NCBI GenBank assembly: GCA_041695045.1
Contig: JBGFRR010000155.1
Location: 1 to 57,631 of the forward strand
DNA length: 57,631 bases
Source of the DNA: JBGFRR01 sp041695045
GTDB lineage: Bacteria; Bacteroidota; Ignavibacteria; UBA10030
Direction: 5' to 3'
Shown here: positions 31,788 to 40,534 of the stretch, one piece after another
Layout of the letters: every line of letters begins with the position of its first letter
Numbering within the stretch: position 1 is the first letter of the stretch
The notes under the pieces: generated by a model
The model's input: only the letters and a program-made list of their open reading frames with translations
What the model was told of the DNA's origin: nothing
Databases searched by the model: none
Made by a program: the position numbers and the translations under genes

Positions 31788-32951
31788 ATGAACATCCGAA
31801 CTGCCTCGCTTCTGGCACTCTCCTTCTTTCTCAGTCTGCACATATGTTTCTCGCAATCCAAGCCTCGCGCCCGCGACCTCGGCATTCCGTTCGACGGTAC
31901 GCCGGGTCCGAACAACGCCATCACGGACGTTGCCGGCGTTGAAGTCGGCCACGCGACCGTCATCCATGGAGAGGGAAAGCTCGTCGTCGGTCAAGGCCCA
32001 GCGCGCACAGGTGTCACGGCAATCTTGCCGCGAGGTACACGCTCCACCGACCAGGTATTTGCGGCTTGGTTCACCTTAAACGGCAACGGTGAGATGACGG
32101 GCACAACGTGGGTGGAAGAATCCGGCTTCCTTGAAGGGCCCATCATGATCACCAACACGCACAGCGTCGGCACGGTGCGGGATGCCGTCATCAAGTGGCA
32201 AATGACGCGGCATGAGAAGACGTTCCAACCCTGGTCGCTGCCGGTCGTTGCCGAGACGTGGGATGGATTCCTCAACGACATTAACGGGTTTCATGTGAAG
32301 GAGGAACATGTCGTCAAGGCGTTGGACGAAGCCGCAAGCGGACGCGTGGCCGAAGGGAACGTCGGCGGTGGAACGGGGATGATAACGCATGGATTCAAAG
32401 CCGGCATCGGCACGGCATCCCGCAAACTTTCTGATGCGCAAGGAGGTTACACCATCGGCGTGTTCGTGCAATCGAACTATGGAGCACGGCAGCATTTGCG
32501 TATCGCAGGCGTGCCGGTGGGAAAAGAACTCACCGACCTTCGACCGGAGCGCGGGCAGATCAACGACGACGCCGGGTCGATCATCGTCGTGGTAGCGACT
32601 GACGCGCCTGTGCTTCCGCATCAGTTGAAGCGCATTGTCAAGCGCGTCTCAATCGGTATCGGCGTGGTTGGAGGCCGTGGCGGGAATTCTTCGGGCGACA
32701 TCTTTCTTGCCTTCTCAACAGCCAACCCCAACGCTGCGCAGACAGAGGGAACCGTTCAGCTTACAATGCTGCCGAACGACCGGATCAATCCGTTGTTCGA
32801 CGCAACGGTCGAGGCTACCGAGGAAGCCATCGTGAACGCCCTAATTGCAGCGGAAACGATGACCGGACGGGACGGCAATACGGTTCATGCGATTCCACAC
32901 AACAAGCTGAAAGAAATCCTGGAGGAATACAATCGACTGAAACAAGAATGA
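31788..32951 (+). CDS. P1-family aminopeptidase (DmpA-like), exported
   Basis: A 387-residue protein with a signal peptide (about residues 1-22, ending CFSQ) and the P1/DmpA domain: RARDLGIPFDGTPGPNNAITDVAGVEVGH at the start and GRGGNSSGDIFLAFSTANP at about 300-320, where the first serine after Asn is the expected autoprocessing nucleophile. The enzyme removes N-terminal residues from peptides, in some members D-amino acids. The signal peptide places it in the periplasm or outside. It is followed 18 nt later by an aminotransferase gene. Confidence 0.9.
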   Translation: MNIRTASLLALSFFLSLHICFSQSKPRARDLGIPFDGTPGPNNAITDVAGVEVGHATVIHGEGKLVVGQGPARTGVTAILPRGTRSTDQVFAAWFTLNGNGEMTGTTWVEESGFLEGPIMITNTHSVGTVRDAVIKWQMTRHEKTFQPWSLPVVAETWDGFLNDINGFHVKEEHVVKALDEAASGRVAEGNVGGGTGMITHGFKAGIGTASRKLSDAQGGYTIGVFVQSNYGARQHLRIAGVPVGKELTDLRPERGQINDDAGSIIVVVATDAPVLPHQLKRIVKRVSIGIGVVGGRGGNSSGDIFLAFSTANPNAAQTEGTVQLTMLPNDRINPLFDATVEATEEAIVNALIAAETMTGRDGNTVHAIPHNKLKEILEEYNRLKQE

Positions 32952-32969
32952 CCCATTGAAGGAGGTACT

Positions 32970-34295
32970 ATGAACACACTACAGGCTATCGAACTCTCCC
33001 GACGCAACTTCCTTTCGTACGTCGGCAAAGGTGTGGGACTCGCCGCGCTTTCCTCGGCAACAGTCGCCTCGCTACTGGAAGACCTCTATGCATCGGCTCG
33101 CCGCGTGGAGAACCTCACGCCCGAAGAGGCAGCGATGGATGAAGATTTTTGGTTCGACATCCAGCGGTCGTTTACGGTCACACGCGGCATCATCAACCTC
33201 AACAACGGGGGGGTCTCTCCTTCTCCGCGCATCGTCACGGAAGCGCTCGTCCGCTACCAATGGCAACAAGAGGACGCCACGGCCTACACGATGTGGCAGA
33301 TTCTTGAGCCGCAATCCGAAACTATCCGCACCGGTTTGGCAGAGCTTTTCGGCTGCGACCGCGAGGAAATCGCCATCACACGCAACGCATCGGAGTCGCT
33401 TGAAATCTTGCTGATGGGAATGGATCTGAAGCCGGGCGATGAAATTGTGACGACCACACAAGATTATCCCCGCATGCTCACGACACTGCGTCAGCGCGAA
33501 CAGCGGGAAGGACTTGTGCTCAAGCTGATCAAAATCCCGATTCCGCCGAAGGATTTGTCCGAGATTGTCGACGCCTTTGCCAAAGCCATCACGCGCAAAA
33601 CACGCGTCATTCTGATCTCGCACATGGTCAACATTACGGGGCAGATTACGCCAGTGAAAGCCGTCTGTGAGTTGGCGCGGTCGAAAGGGATTGAAGTCAT
33701 CGTGGATGGTGCACATACCTTTGCGCATTTCGACTTCAAACAAAGCGACCTCGACTGCGACTATTACGGAACGAGTCTGCACAAATGGCTCTTTGCACCG
33801 AAAGGGTCGGGGATGCTGTACGTTCAGCGCGACCGCATCGAGCGCATCTGGCCGCTGATGGCGGCAGAGAAGAAGCAGGCGACCGACATCAGGAAGTTTG
33901 AGGAGATTGGAACCCATTCCGCCGCGCCGCGGTTAGCAATCGGTGAAGCCATCCTGTTCCACCGTGGCATCGGGCCGAAGCGGAAGGAAGCGCGGCTGCG
34001 ATACCTCCGCGATTACTGGGTCAACACGCTGAAGCATCTCCCGAACGTCCGTTTCCATACTTCGTTCGAACCAGAGCAATCCTGCGGCATTGCGAACGTC
34101 GAGATTGTCGGCCTGAACCCGGAAGCGGTCGCCAGTTATCTCTTCAGCAAACACAAGATCTTCACGACACCCATCGTGCACGAGGAATTCAAAGGCATCC
34201 GCATCACGCCGAACGTGTACACGACACTGCCAGAGCTTGATCGGTTCTGCGAGGTGATGGAACATCTCTCGAAACATGGATTGCCGAACGGCTAA
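32970..34295 (+). CDS. class V aminotransferase (isopenicillin N epimerase-like) with Tat signal
   Basis: A 441-residue PLP enzyme. The N-terminus SRRNFLSYVGKGVGLAALS is a twin-arginine signal, so export in folded form is likely. The fold-type I core contains LNNGGVSPSPR, HMVNITGQITPVK, the DGAHTF block (PLP aspartate) and SLHKWLFAPKGSG with the Schiff-base lysine. It is most like the isopenicillin N epimerase/cysteine desulfurase-like subgroup. The substrate is unknown. A ribosome-binding site (GAAGGAGG) precedes the ATG, and the 18-nt gap to the P1 peptidase gene suggests an operon. Confidence 0.88.
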   Translation: MNTLQAIELSRRNFLSYVGKGVGLAALSSATVASLLEDLYASARRVENLTPEEAAMDEDFWFDIQRSFTVTRGIINLNNGGVSPSPRIVTEALVRYQWQQEDATAYTMWQILEPQSETIRTGLAELFGCDREEIAITRNASESLEILLMGMDLKPGDEIVTTTQDYPRMLTTLRQREQREGLVLKLIKIPIPPKDLSEIVDAFAKAITRKTRVILISHMVNITGQITPVKAVCELARSKGIEVIVDGAHTFAHFDFKQSDLDCDYYGTSLHKWLFAPKGSGMLYVQRDRIERIWPLMAAEKKQATDIRKFEEIGTHSAAPRLAIGEAILFHRGIGPKRKEARLRYLRDYWVNTLKHLPNVRFHTSFEPEQSCGIANVEIVGLNPEAVASYLFSKHKIFTTPIVHEEFKGIRITPNVYTTLPELDRFCEVMEHLSKHGLPNG

Positions 34296-34303
34296 GCTGA
34301 CTC

Positions 34304-34334
34304 TTGATTCTTCCAATCGTGTTCGATACATTTT
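34304..34334 (+). promoter_or_regulatory. putative Bacteroidota-type promoter for the DUF2911 gene
   Basis: TTG at 34304-34306, 20 nt, then TACATTTT at 34327-34334. Spacing matches the other sites in this window. It lies about 92 nt before the ATG at 34426. Confidence 0.45.
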
Positions 34335-34425
34335 GAATGCATGTACAAGTTGGAGGATAGTCATGAGCACACCACTATCTCACCAATTTGATTTCATCCC
34401 ACCATACAACTCAACAGGAGGAGAC

Positions 34426-35325
34426 ATGAAAACATCCTTGAGGGCTATTGTAGCGTGTTGTGCGGCGGTCATCCTCAGCGACTACGCGACCGCACAGATT
34501 CCGCAATCACCTCCGTTACCGCACATTCGCGCTCCCCGGCCAAGCCAGGGAGCGAAAGTTACACAGGTGATCGGCTTGAGTGAAGTGACGATCTTCTACC
34601 ATCGTCCGGGCGTGCGAGGACGTACGATTTTTGGCCCGCCGGATTCTGGTGCACTTCAACCCTACGGACAGGTGTGGCGTGCCGGGGCAAACGAACCTAC
34701 CCTGTTTACATTTAGCGACCCGGTAACGATCGCCGGCAAGCAACTTCGCGCGGGCACGTACCGGCTTGTCATGATTCCGAACGAAAATGAGTGGACGGCG
34801 GTCTTCAACGCTGAGACGGCAAACTGGGGAACGACGTACGACGAAAAATTCGATACGCTCCGCTTTACCATTGCACCACAATCAGAACTGCATCAGGAAT
34901 GGCTTTCCTACAACTTCAACGACCTGACGCCGACATCCGCTGTTGTCGAGCTTGCCTGGGGGACGGTGCGAATTCCGTTCAAGATCGAGTTCAACACGCT
35001 TGCGCGACTACAATCGTCTGTCGGCACATGGCGGGTGTTGAACCAGGCGGCACGGTTTGCGTTGGACAACGACATGTATCTCGCCGAAGCGATGGGCTGG
35101 GCGGACCGTGCGATCGCACTGGACCGGAACGCAAATACTTTACGGACGAAAGCTGAGCTGCTCGCAAAAGCCGGTAAAACGAGAGAGGCCATCGCAACGG
35201 GGGATGAATCGTTGAAGATGTTCAAGGCGATGGATCAGAGCCGCATGAGCCAATTCCAGCGCGACCAGATTGCGGCGTTTGAGAAAGTAGTAGCGGAGTG
35301 GAAATCAAAAGCAGGAACGAGGTAG
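34426..35325 (+). CDS. DUF2911 domain secreted protein
   Basis: A 299-residue protein: signal peptide about 1-24 (ending ATAQ), DUF2911 core about 30-180 (SQGAKVTQVIGLSEVTIFYH, VWRAGANEPTLFTFSDPV, YRLVMIPNENEWTAVFN), and a helical TPR-like tail (about 215-295). AGGAGGA sits 4 nt before the ATG at 34426 and decides this start over the in-frame codon at 34276. Function unknown; a periplasmic or outer-membrane location is expected. Confidence 0.85.
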   Translation: MKTSLRAIVACCAAVILSDYATAQIPQSPPLPHIRAPRPSQGAKVTQVIGLSEVTIFYHRPGVRGRTIFGPPDSGALQPYGQVWRAGANEPTLFTFSDPVTIAGKQLRAGTYRLVMIPNENEWTAVFNAETANWGTTYDEKFDTLRFTIAPQSELHQEWLSYNFNDLTPTSAVVELAWGTVRIPFKIEFNTLARLQSSVGTWRVLNQAARFALDNDMYLAEAMGWADRAIALDRNANTLRTKAELLAKAGKTREAIATGDESLKMFKAMDQSRMSQFQRDQIAAFEKVVAEWKSKAGTR

Positions 35326-35336
35326 AGTATTGTAGT

Positions 35337-35378
35337 GCGAGACGCCTGCCCGCCTCGCTTTGTGACGGGCCGTCTCGC
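35337..35378. repeat. palindrome with 8-bp GCGAGACG arms
   Basis: GCGAGACG (35337-35344) pairs with CGTCTCGC (35371-35378), with an inner pairing of CCCG and CGGG. It follows the DUF2911 stop by 11 nt and could also end that transcript. It stands beside the first of two REP-like palindromes. Confidence 0.6.
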
Positions 35379-35384
35379 AATCTT

Positions 35385-35403
35385 GGCGACTCAGCGAGTC
35401 GCC
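35385..35403. repeat. REP-like palindrome, left copy
   Basis: GGCGACTCAGCGAGTCGCC: arms GGCGACT/CGAGTCGCC around a short loop. It is the same unit as the copy at 35668-35686, with two differing loop bases. The stop codon that ends the transposase remnant lies within it. Confidence 0.7.
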
Positions 35404-35642
35404 TTACAAAAAAGATAGCTATCGAAGTACCCGAAGTAACGCTTTCTTTCTTCTGCCAGAAGCGCTTCTTTCTTCTTTGGGTCTTTCTCTTTCTTCAATA
35501 GTTGTTCCCGAACATTTCGCTCGGTAATAAGTTGCGCGATAACCTCATCGGGCAACGACCCATGCAAACGAAACGTCACAAAGAAAGTACCTACCGGCGG
35601 CTGATAATGCGGCAGACGGCAACGGTAGTATTCTTTTGTGCG
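35391..35642 (-). pseudogene. REP-associated tyrosine transposase remnant
   Basis: An 83-residue minus-strand open stretch with no proper start. It reads YYRCRLPHYQPPVGTFFVTF then RLHGSLPDEVIAQL and ends RKRYFGYFDSYLF, the N-terminal third of the IS200-like RAYT family (usual pattern HYQPPGATYFVTFRLHGSLP ... RYFGxFDxYL). The catalytic HUH and tyrosine parts are missing; the frame is cut at the left palindrome and preceded by a stop at 35643-35645. Two matching palindromes flank it, as expected for RAYT/REP units. Confidence 0.75.
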
Positions 35643-35660
35643 CTACGGTTGAAAAAACAG

Positions 35661-37355
35661 TCACTTAGGCGACTTAACGAGTCGCCCTAGAAACGCTTGA
35701 AGCAAAAGCGCAGCCCCTACCACAACACCACAACCAATCACATTATACCACAGCCACGCGATATCGGTATACACGAAACAGTACAGCACGACCGCTTCTC
35801 CAATGAATGCTGCGATGAACGTTGCCGTCCCTCCGACATGCTTCACATAGAAGGCAAGTAAGAAAATTCCAAGCAGTGTCCCGTAGAACAGCGAGCCGAG
35901 GATGTTCACCGCTTCTATAAGCGCGCCGAGGTGTGTCGCATACTGTGCGAAGACGATCGCATAGACGCCCCACACAACCATCGCAATGCGCGAAACGAGC
36001 ATGTAATGCTTCTCGCTTGCCTCCTTGCGAAAATGCCGTTTGTAAATATCCACAACTGAACACGTCGCGAGAGCACTCAGTTCGCCCGACGTCGACGACA
36101 TCGACGCCGCGAAAATACATGCAAACACCAACCCTACTAATCCCAGCGGTAGGTACGCCATGACAAACGAAAGAAAGATGTAGTTCGTATCGTTGGCATC
36201 CTGTCCATTCTGTTGAATCAACCCTAACGCTTCAGCACGAAGAGATTCTGCGTACGATTGCGATTCGTTCATCGACAGCCGGGCATCTTCTCTTCTTGCA
36301 GCATCGCCTGCTCTGCGCGCCTCCACGTACTGGCGCATCCACTCTTCTTTCTCCTTCAACGCTACCTCATATTTCCGTTCAAGCTCTTCGAACTGCTCCG
36401 CGTACGTGCTGCTCCGAATCTGCTGTAGGCCGACCGGATTGAAAAAAATCGGATGCCGCTCAAACTGAAAGAACACAAATACCATCGCGCCGATGAACAG
36501 GATCATGAACTGCATCGGCACTTTCAGCAGTCCGTTGGTCAGCAGCCCGATTCTGCTCTGCGTCACGGATTGGCCCGTCAGGTAACGCTGGACCTGCGAT
36601 TGGTCGGTGCCGAAATAGGCCAACGCAACGAACATTCCGCCGACCAACCCCGACCAGAAGTTGTACCGGTCATTGAGGTCAAAGGTGAAATCCACAGCAT
36701 TCAAATGTCTCAATCCTCCTGCAACGTACAGCGCGTCGACGAAGCTCACATCATCCGGCAGCGAGAGCACAATCACCACCAACGCGATCGCCATACCGGA
36801 AAGAATAATGACCATTTGCTGAAAATGCGTCCAGCTCACGGACTTGACTCCCCCCATGACCGTATAGGCGATGATTCCACCACCGATCACGGTCGAGGTC
36901 ATCCTCATGTCCCATCCCAACATGACGGAAAGAATGATGGATGGTGCGTAGATGGTAATGCCGACGGCAAGGCCGCGTTGAAGCAGGAAGATGAAGCTTG
37001 TGAGCGTGCGGGTCTTCAGGTCGAAGCGCTGCTCGAGATACTCATACGCCGTGTAAACGCCGAGCTTGTGGAAGATGGGCACAGCAGTAATCGAGAGAAT
37101 CACCATCGCCAACGGCAGGCCGAAGTAGAACTGCACGAACCGCATGCCGTCGACGTACGCCAACCCGGGCGTTGAGGTGAACGTGATGGCGCTTGCCTGC
37201 GTAGCCATAATGGAAAACGCAACGACATACCATTTCATCTGCCGGTCGGCGAGGTGGTACCCTTGAACGCTTCTCGTCCCCCTCCCCTTCCACATGCCGT
37301 ACAGGGCAATCGAGACTAACGTCGCAACCAAAACGAACCAGTCGACCGGTCTCAT
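35661..37355 (-). CDS. sodium:solute symporter (SSS family)
   Basis: A 564-residue membrane protein with about 13 helices and the SSS pattern: YHLADRQMKWYVVAFSIMAT, YLEQRFDLKTRTLTSFIFLL and ADRQ-proximal Gly-rich loops. It imports an organic solute with Na+. A charged cytoplasmic insertion of about 75 residues with coiled-coil character (EQFEELERKYEVALKEKEEW) follows the eighth helix. ATG at 37355, in ATGA overlap with the small membrane gene upstream. Its last codons (LGRLVKSPK) are encoded by the right REP-like palindrome, so the natural C-terminus was probably replaced. Confidence 0.9.
   Translation of the reverse strand: MRPVDWFVLVATLVSIALYGMWKGRGTRSVQGYHLADRQMKWYVVAFSIMATQASAITFTSTPGLAYVDGMRFVQFYFGLPLAMVILSITAVPIFHKLGVYTAYEYLEQRFDLKTRTLTSFIFLLQRGLAVGITIYAPSIILSVMLGWDMRMTSTVIGGGIIAYTVMGGVKSVSWTHFQQMVIILSGMAIALVVIVLSLPDDVSFVDALYVAGGLRHLNAVDFTFDLNDRYNFWSGLVGGMFVALAYFGTDQSQVQRYLTGQSVTQSRIGLLTNGLLKVPMQFMILFIGAMVFVFFQFERHPIFFNPVGLQQIRSSTYAEQFEELERKYEVALKEKEEWMRQYVEARRAGDAARREDARLSMNESQSYAESLRAEALGLIQQNGQDANDTNYIFLSFVMAYLPLGLVGLVFACIFAASMSSTSGELSALATCSVVDIYKRHFRKEASEKHYMLVSRIAMVVWGVYAIVFAQYATHLGALIEAVNILGSLFYGTLLGIFLLAFYVKHVGGTATFIAAFIGEAVVLYCFVYTDIAWLWYNVIGCGVVVGAALLLQAFLGRLVKSPK
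35668..35686. repeat. REP-like palindrome, right copy, inside the symporter 3' end
   Basis: GGCGACTTAACGAGTCGCC, the same unit as 35385-35403. On the minus strand it encodes GRLVKSP of the symporter tail, with the stop TGA just after it. Together with the left copy it frames the transposase remnant. Confidence 0.7.
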
Positions 37356-37465
37356 GAGAACACCCGGCTGAACCAGTAGTACACAATGATTTGAACGAGA
37401 AGGAACAGGATCACGCCAACGTAGCGTTTTCCCCATCGTTCGTCATGCTGTGTTCCGTTTTCCAT
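37352..37465 (-). CDS. 37-residue single-helix membrane protein coupled to the symporter
   Basis: Small open frame MENGTQHDERWGKRYVGVIL continuing FLLVQIIVYYWFSRVFS: a polar N-terminus and one membrane helix. Its stop overlaps the symporter ATG (ATGA), and a promoter-like site lies 70 nt upstream on the same strand. The layout resembles small accessory subunits seen next to some SSS transporters (such as the DUF485/YjcH type), but it is much shorter. A function in symporter stability is inference. Confidence 0.6.
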   Translation of the reverse strand: MENGTQHDERWGKRYVGVILFLLVQIIVYYWFSRVFS

Positions 37466-37534
37466 GGGTCTCCGAAGTTGCAAATCGTTGCGCGAGCTTG
37501 CTTCTTGTGCGCGTATTCAGTTGATTAATGCTGA

Positions 37535-37565
37535 AAAATATACCACACACTGGTTGAAGCCGCAA
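37535..37565 (-). promoter_or_regulatory. putative Bacteroidota-type promoter for the symporter operon
   Basis: On the minus strand: TTG, 20 nt, TATATTTT. It lies about 70 nt before the small membrane gene at 37465 and is in the divergent gap with PEP carboxylase, which has no equally good site. Confidence 0.5.
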
Positions 37566-37613
37566 GCAAATTCATCGCACTGATCAAAAACGACTCGCTC
37601 GAAACACAATCCC

Positions 37614-40409
37614 ATGGCGCGACTCCTCAAAGAAGACACACTGAAACCCCTTCGAACGAATGTTCGCATGCTCGGTAATCTGCTCGGAGAAGTCATCGTC
37701 GAACAAGAGGGCAAGAGCATGTTAGAGCTGGAGGAGCAGATTCGTAGCGCTACCAAGCGTCTTCGCCGGCGCTACTCGTCCTCCCTCGCCTCACACCTGC
37801 GGCGCATCATTGCCCAGATGGATGTGCCGACGATGCGAGCAATCCTCCGAGCATTTACCATCTACTTCCAGCTTACCAACACCGCCGAGCAACACCACCG
37901 CATACAGCGCTTGCGGTCCTATCGACTACAGCCCAAGCCAACCGCGCCGCCCGCGTCGCTCCAACATACGTTCGAAGCCCTCAAGCGCCAGGGGGTAACG
38001 GCAGACGAAGTTGCGCAGCTCTTGTCGCGGTTGCGGGTCATTCCTGTCTTCACTGCCCACCCGACTGAAGCAATGCGGCGTACGGTTCTGGAAAAACACG
38101 CACGCATCTGGAACCTTCTCGAGCGTACGAACCGCACAACACTGACGCCGGAAGAACAACAGGCCGCTCTCACTGCCATCAAACGGCACATCACCAGCTT
38201 GTGGCAGACGGAAGAAACGCGCTCGTTCGACATTACCGTCTTCGACGAAGTCGCGAACGGGCTGTACTATTTCAAAGAAGTTCTCTACCATGCAGTTTCC
38301 CCGTTCTACCGCGAGTTAGAACGAGTAGCTCAAACAGTGTATCCTCACTGGAATCATCCGATTCCAGCCTTCCTCCGATTTGGTTCATGGATCGGCGGCG
38401 ATAGGGACGGCAACCCCTACGTTACTGCCGAGGTGACGTGGCAAACACTGCGTCGTCAAAGTACGTTAATTCTTGATCTGTATCTCCAAAGTCTGGGCGA
38501 ATTGTTTGTCCTTCGCAGTGAATCGTCGCGGCAAGTCAACGTCTCTGCTGAATTGATTGACTCGATCGAGAGTGATCGCAAACGCTATCCGAACGCAGAG
38601 ATTGCCGTGCGTAACCCCGCCGAACTTTACCGAACAAAAATTGCCTTCATCCATTGGAAGGTTCAGCAACAACGAAAGTCGCTCGACGGTGAACTCTCAA
38701 CGACTGAACGGCCCTACCGAACGTCGTCGGAGTTCATCGACGATCTACGCCTCATGCACCGGAGTTTTGTGCAGAATCAAGGAGGGCTCCTCGCTTCCGG
38801 ACTTCTGGAGAATCTCATCCGCGCAGCCGAGACGTTCGGTTTCCACCTAGCCACACTCGACATTCGTCAACACCGGCAGGTGCACGCCGATGCAATGCAT
38901 GAAAGCACTCAAGCGGCCGGCATCGAGTATTCCAATCGTTCCGTGGAGGAGAAAGAAGCATGGCTCACCGAGGCACTTCGGTCGAACACCATTCTCACAA
39001 TCGATACACAACAGCTCACCGACATGAGCCGTGAAGTTTTTGCTACGCTCGACGTCATTAAGCGCGCAGTCACTCAGATCGACCAGCGTGCTATCCGCTC
39101 CTACATCATCAGCATGACGACGTCTCCTGTTGACGTGCTGGAGTTGCTGTACCTCCTGCGCGTCGCTGAGCGAAAAGAAAGCAATCACAAGGGATGGGTG
39201 CAGAACATCGGTATCGTCCCGCTCTTCGAGACCATCAAAGACCTCGAGTCGGCACCAGCGATCATGACACGGCTGTATACAAACGACGCATACCGACAAC
39301 ACCTCGCTGCGCAAGCAGCGCGGCAGGAGATCATGATCGGGTATTCGGACAGCAGTAAAGACGGCGGGATGCTCCACTCGCAATGTAACCTCTATAAAGT
39401 ACAGGAAGAGCTGAGTGCCATTGCGCGTCGGCACGGCGTCGATTGGATGTTTTTCCACGGACGCGGAGGAACGGTCGGTCGCGGTGGTGGGCCGGAGTAC
39501 CAGGCTATACTTGCTCTCCCTCCCAACACCATCAACGGAAAGATCAAGATTACAGAGCAGGGTGAAGTCATTTCGCTGAAGTACGGCCGCCGCGACATCG
39601 CACAGCGTTCGCTTGAAGTCTCTGTTTCTGCCCTTTTAACCTCTGCCTTTTCCCACGCGGGGAAATGGAAAGAAGAACAACTCCCGGCCTGGAGAGACCT
39701 TATCGCCGGAATCGCTGAGGCGAGCTACCGCGACTATCGGCAAATGGTGTACGAAAACGTCGAGTTCATCCAGTATTTCTACCAAGCCACGCCGATACGT
39801 GAAATCAGCCGGATGCAAATCGGTTCACGGCCAGCGAAGAGAACGGAGTTGAACAGAATCGAAGACCTGCGCGCCATCCCGTGGGTGTTCGGATGGATGC
39901 AGAGTCGGCACGTGGTACCGGGGTGGTTGGGCGTTGGCAGCGGGATTCATTCTGCTGTGCTCGACTCATCCGGCAGAAAATACGACCGGAAGAAAATTCG
40001 CATGCTCCAAGACATGTACGAACACTGGCCTTTCTTCCATGCAATGATCGACAACGTACAAATGACGGTCGCTAAAGCCGATTTTGGCATTGCAGAAGAC
40101 TACGCGGCACTGGTTCAGCCTGAACGCTTCGGCAGAACAACGTTTGAGAACCTCAAACGCGCCCACGAGCTGACGAGAGATATGATGCTGTTGATAACAC
40201 AGCAAAAGCGAATCCTGGATAATAACGAGACCTTGCAGCGATCCATTGAGCTTCGCAATCCGTATGTTGACCCGATGAGCTACATTCAGGTTGAGCTCCT
40301 GAAGCGACTGCGACGCGAGGGTCTATCGGAATCCGAACGCCGGGAACTCGAGGAGGCGATGTTCCTGAGCATCAACGGGATCGCCGCCGGTTTGAGGAAT
40401 ACAGGGTAA
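37614..40409 (+). CDS. ppc: phosphoenolpyruvate carboxylase
   Basis: A 931-residue protein, a normal bacterial length. The catalytic signatures are present: FTAHPTEAMRRTVLEKHARIW (histidine), IGYSDSSKDGGMLHSQ, FFHGRGGTVGRGGGPEYQAI and GSRPAKR (allosteric/PEP region). The C-terminus ends NTG, the typical tripeptide. It carboxylates PEP to oxaloacetate, replenishing the TCA cycle in the cytoplasm. It is divergent from the symporter operon, with 148 nt between them. No operon partner is seen downstream, where an accessory restriction cassette begins. Confidence 0.97.
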   Translation: MARLLKEDTLKPLRTNVRMLGNLLGEVIVEQEGKSMLELEEQIRSATKRLRRRYSSSLASHLRRIIAQMDVPTMRAILRAFTIYFQLTNTAEQHHRIQRLRSYRLQPKPTAPPASLQHTFEALKRQGVTADEVAQLLSRLRVIPVFTAHPTEAMRRTVLEKHARIWNLLERTNRTTLTPEEQQAALTAIKRHITSLWQTEETRSFDITVFDEVANGLYYFKEVLYHAVSPFYRELERVAQTVYPHWNHPIPAFLRFGSWIGGDRDGNPYVTAEVTWQTLRRQSTLILDLYLQSLGELFVLRSESSRQVNVSAELIDSIESDRKRYPNAEIAVRNPAELYRTKIAFIHWKVQQQRKSLDGELSTTERPYRTSSEFIDDLRLMHRSFVQNQGGLLASGLLENLIRAAETFGFHLATLDIRQHRQVHADAMHESTQAAGIEYSNRSVEEKEAWLTEALRSNTILTIDTQQLTDMSREVFATLDVIKRAVTQIDQRAIRSYIISMTTSPVDVLELLYLLRVAERKESNHKGWVQNIGIVPLFETIKDLESAPAIMTRLYTNDAYRQHLAAQAARQEIMIGYSDSSKDGGMLHSQCNLYKVQEELSAIARRHGVDWMFFHGRGGTVGRGGGPEYQAILALPPNTINGKIKITEQGEVISLKYGRRDIAQRSLEVSVSALLTSAFSHAGKWKEEQLPAWRDLIAGIAEASYRDYRQMVYENVEFIQYFYQATPIREISRMQIGSRPAKRTELNRIEDLRAIPWVFGWMQSRHVVPGWLGVGSGIHSAVLDSSGRKYDRKKIRMLQDMYEHWPFFHAMIDNVQMTVAKADFGIAEDYAALVQPERFGRTTFENLKRAHELTRDMMLLITQQKRILDNNETLQRSIELRNPYVDPMSYIQVELLKRLRREGLSESERRELEEAMFLSINGIAAGLRNTG

Positions 40410-40467
40410 GCCGACGCTCGCCTTTCTTCTCCCTTTTCTCATCTCCTTTTCGTATTTTAGAGCCGTC

Positions 40468-40488
40468 GTTATGTGCAATTTTGCCCGC
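40468..40488. repeat. left 21-bp inverted repeat of the second restriction-modification cassette
   Basis: Begins GTTATGTGCA and ends TTGCCCGC. Its complement occurs at 42003-42023 with a single mismatch. It starts 59 nt after the PEP carboxylase stop. Confidence 0.8.
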
Positions 40489-40534
40489 AAATGTTCGGGA
40501 AATTAAGTATATTGCGAGAAAAATTGGAGAGATA

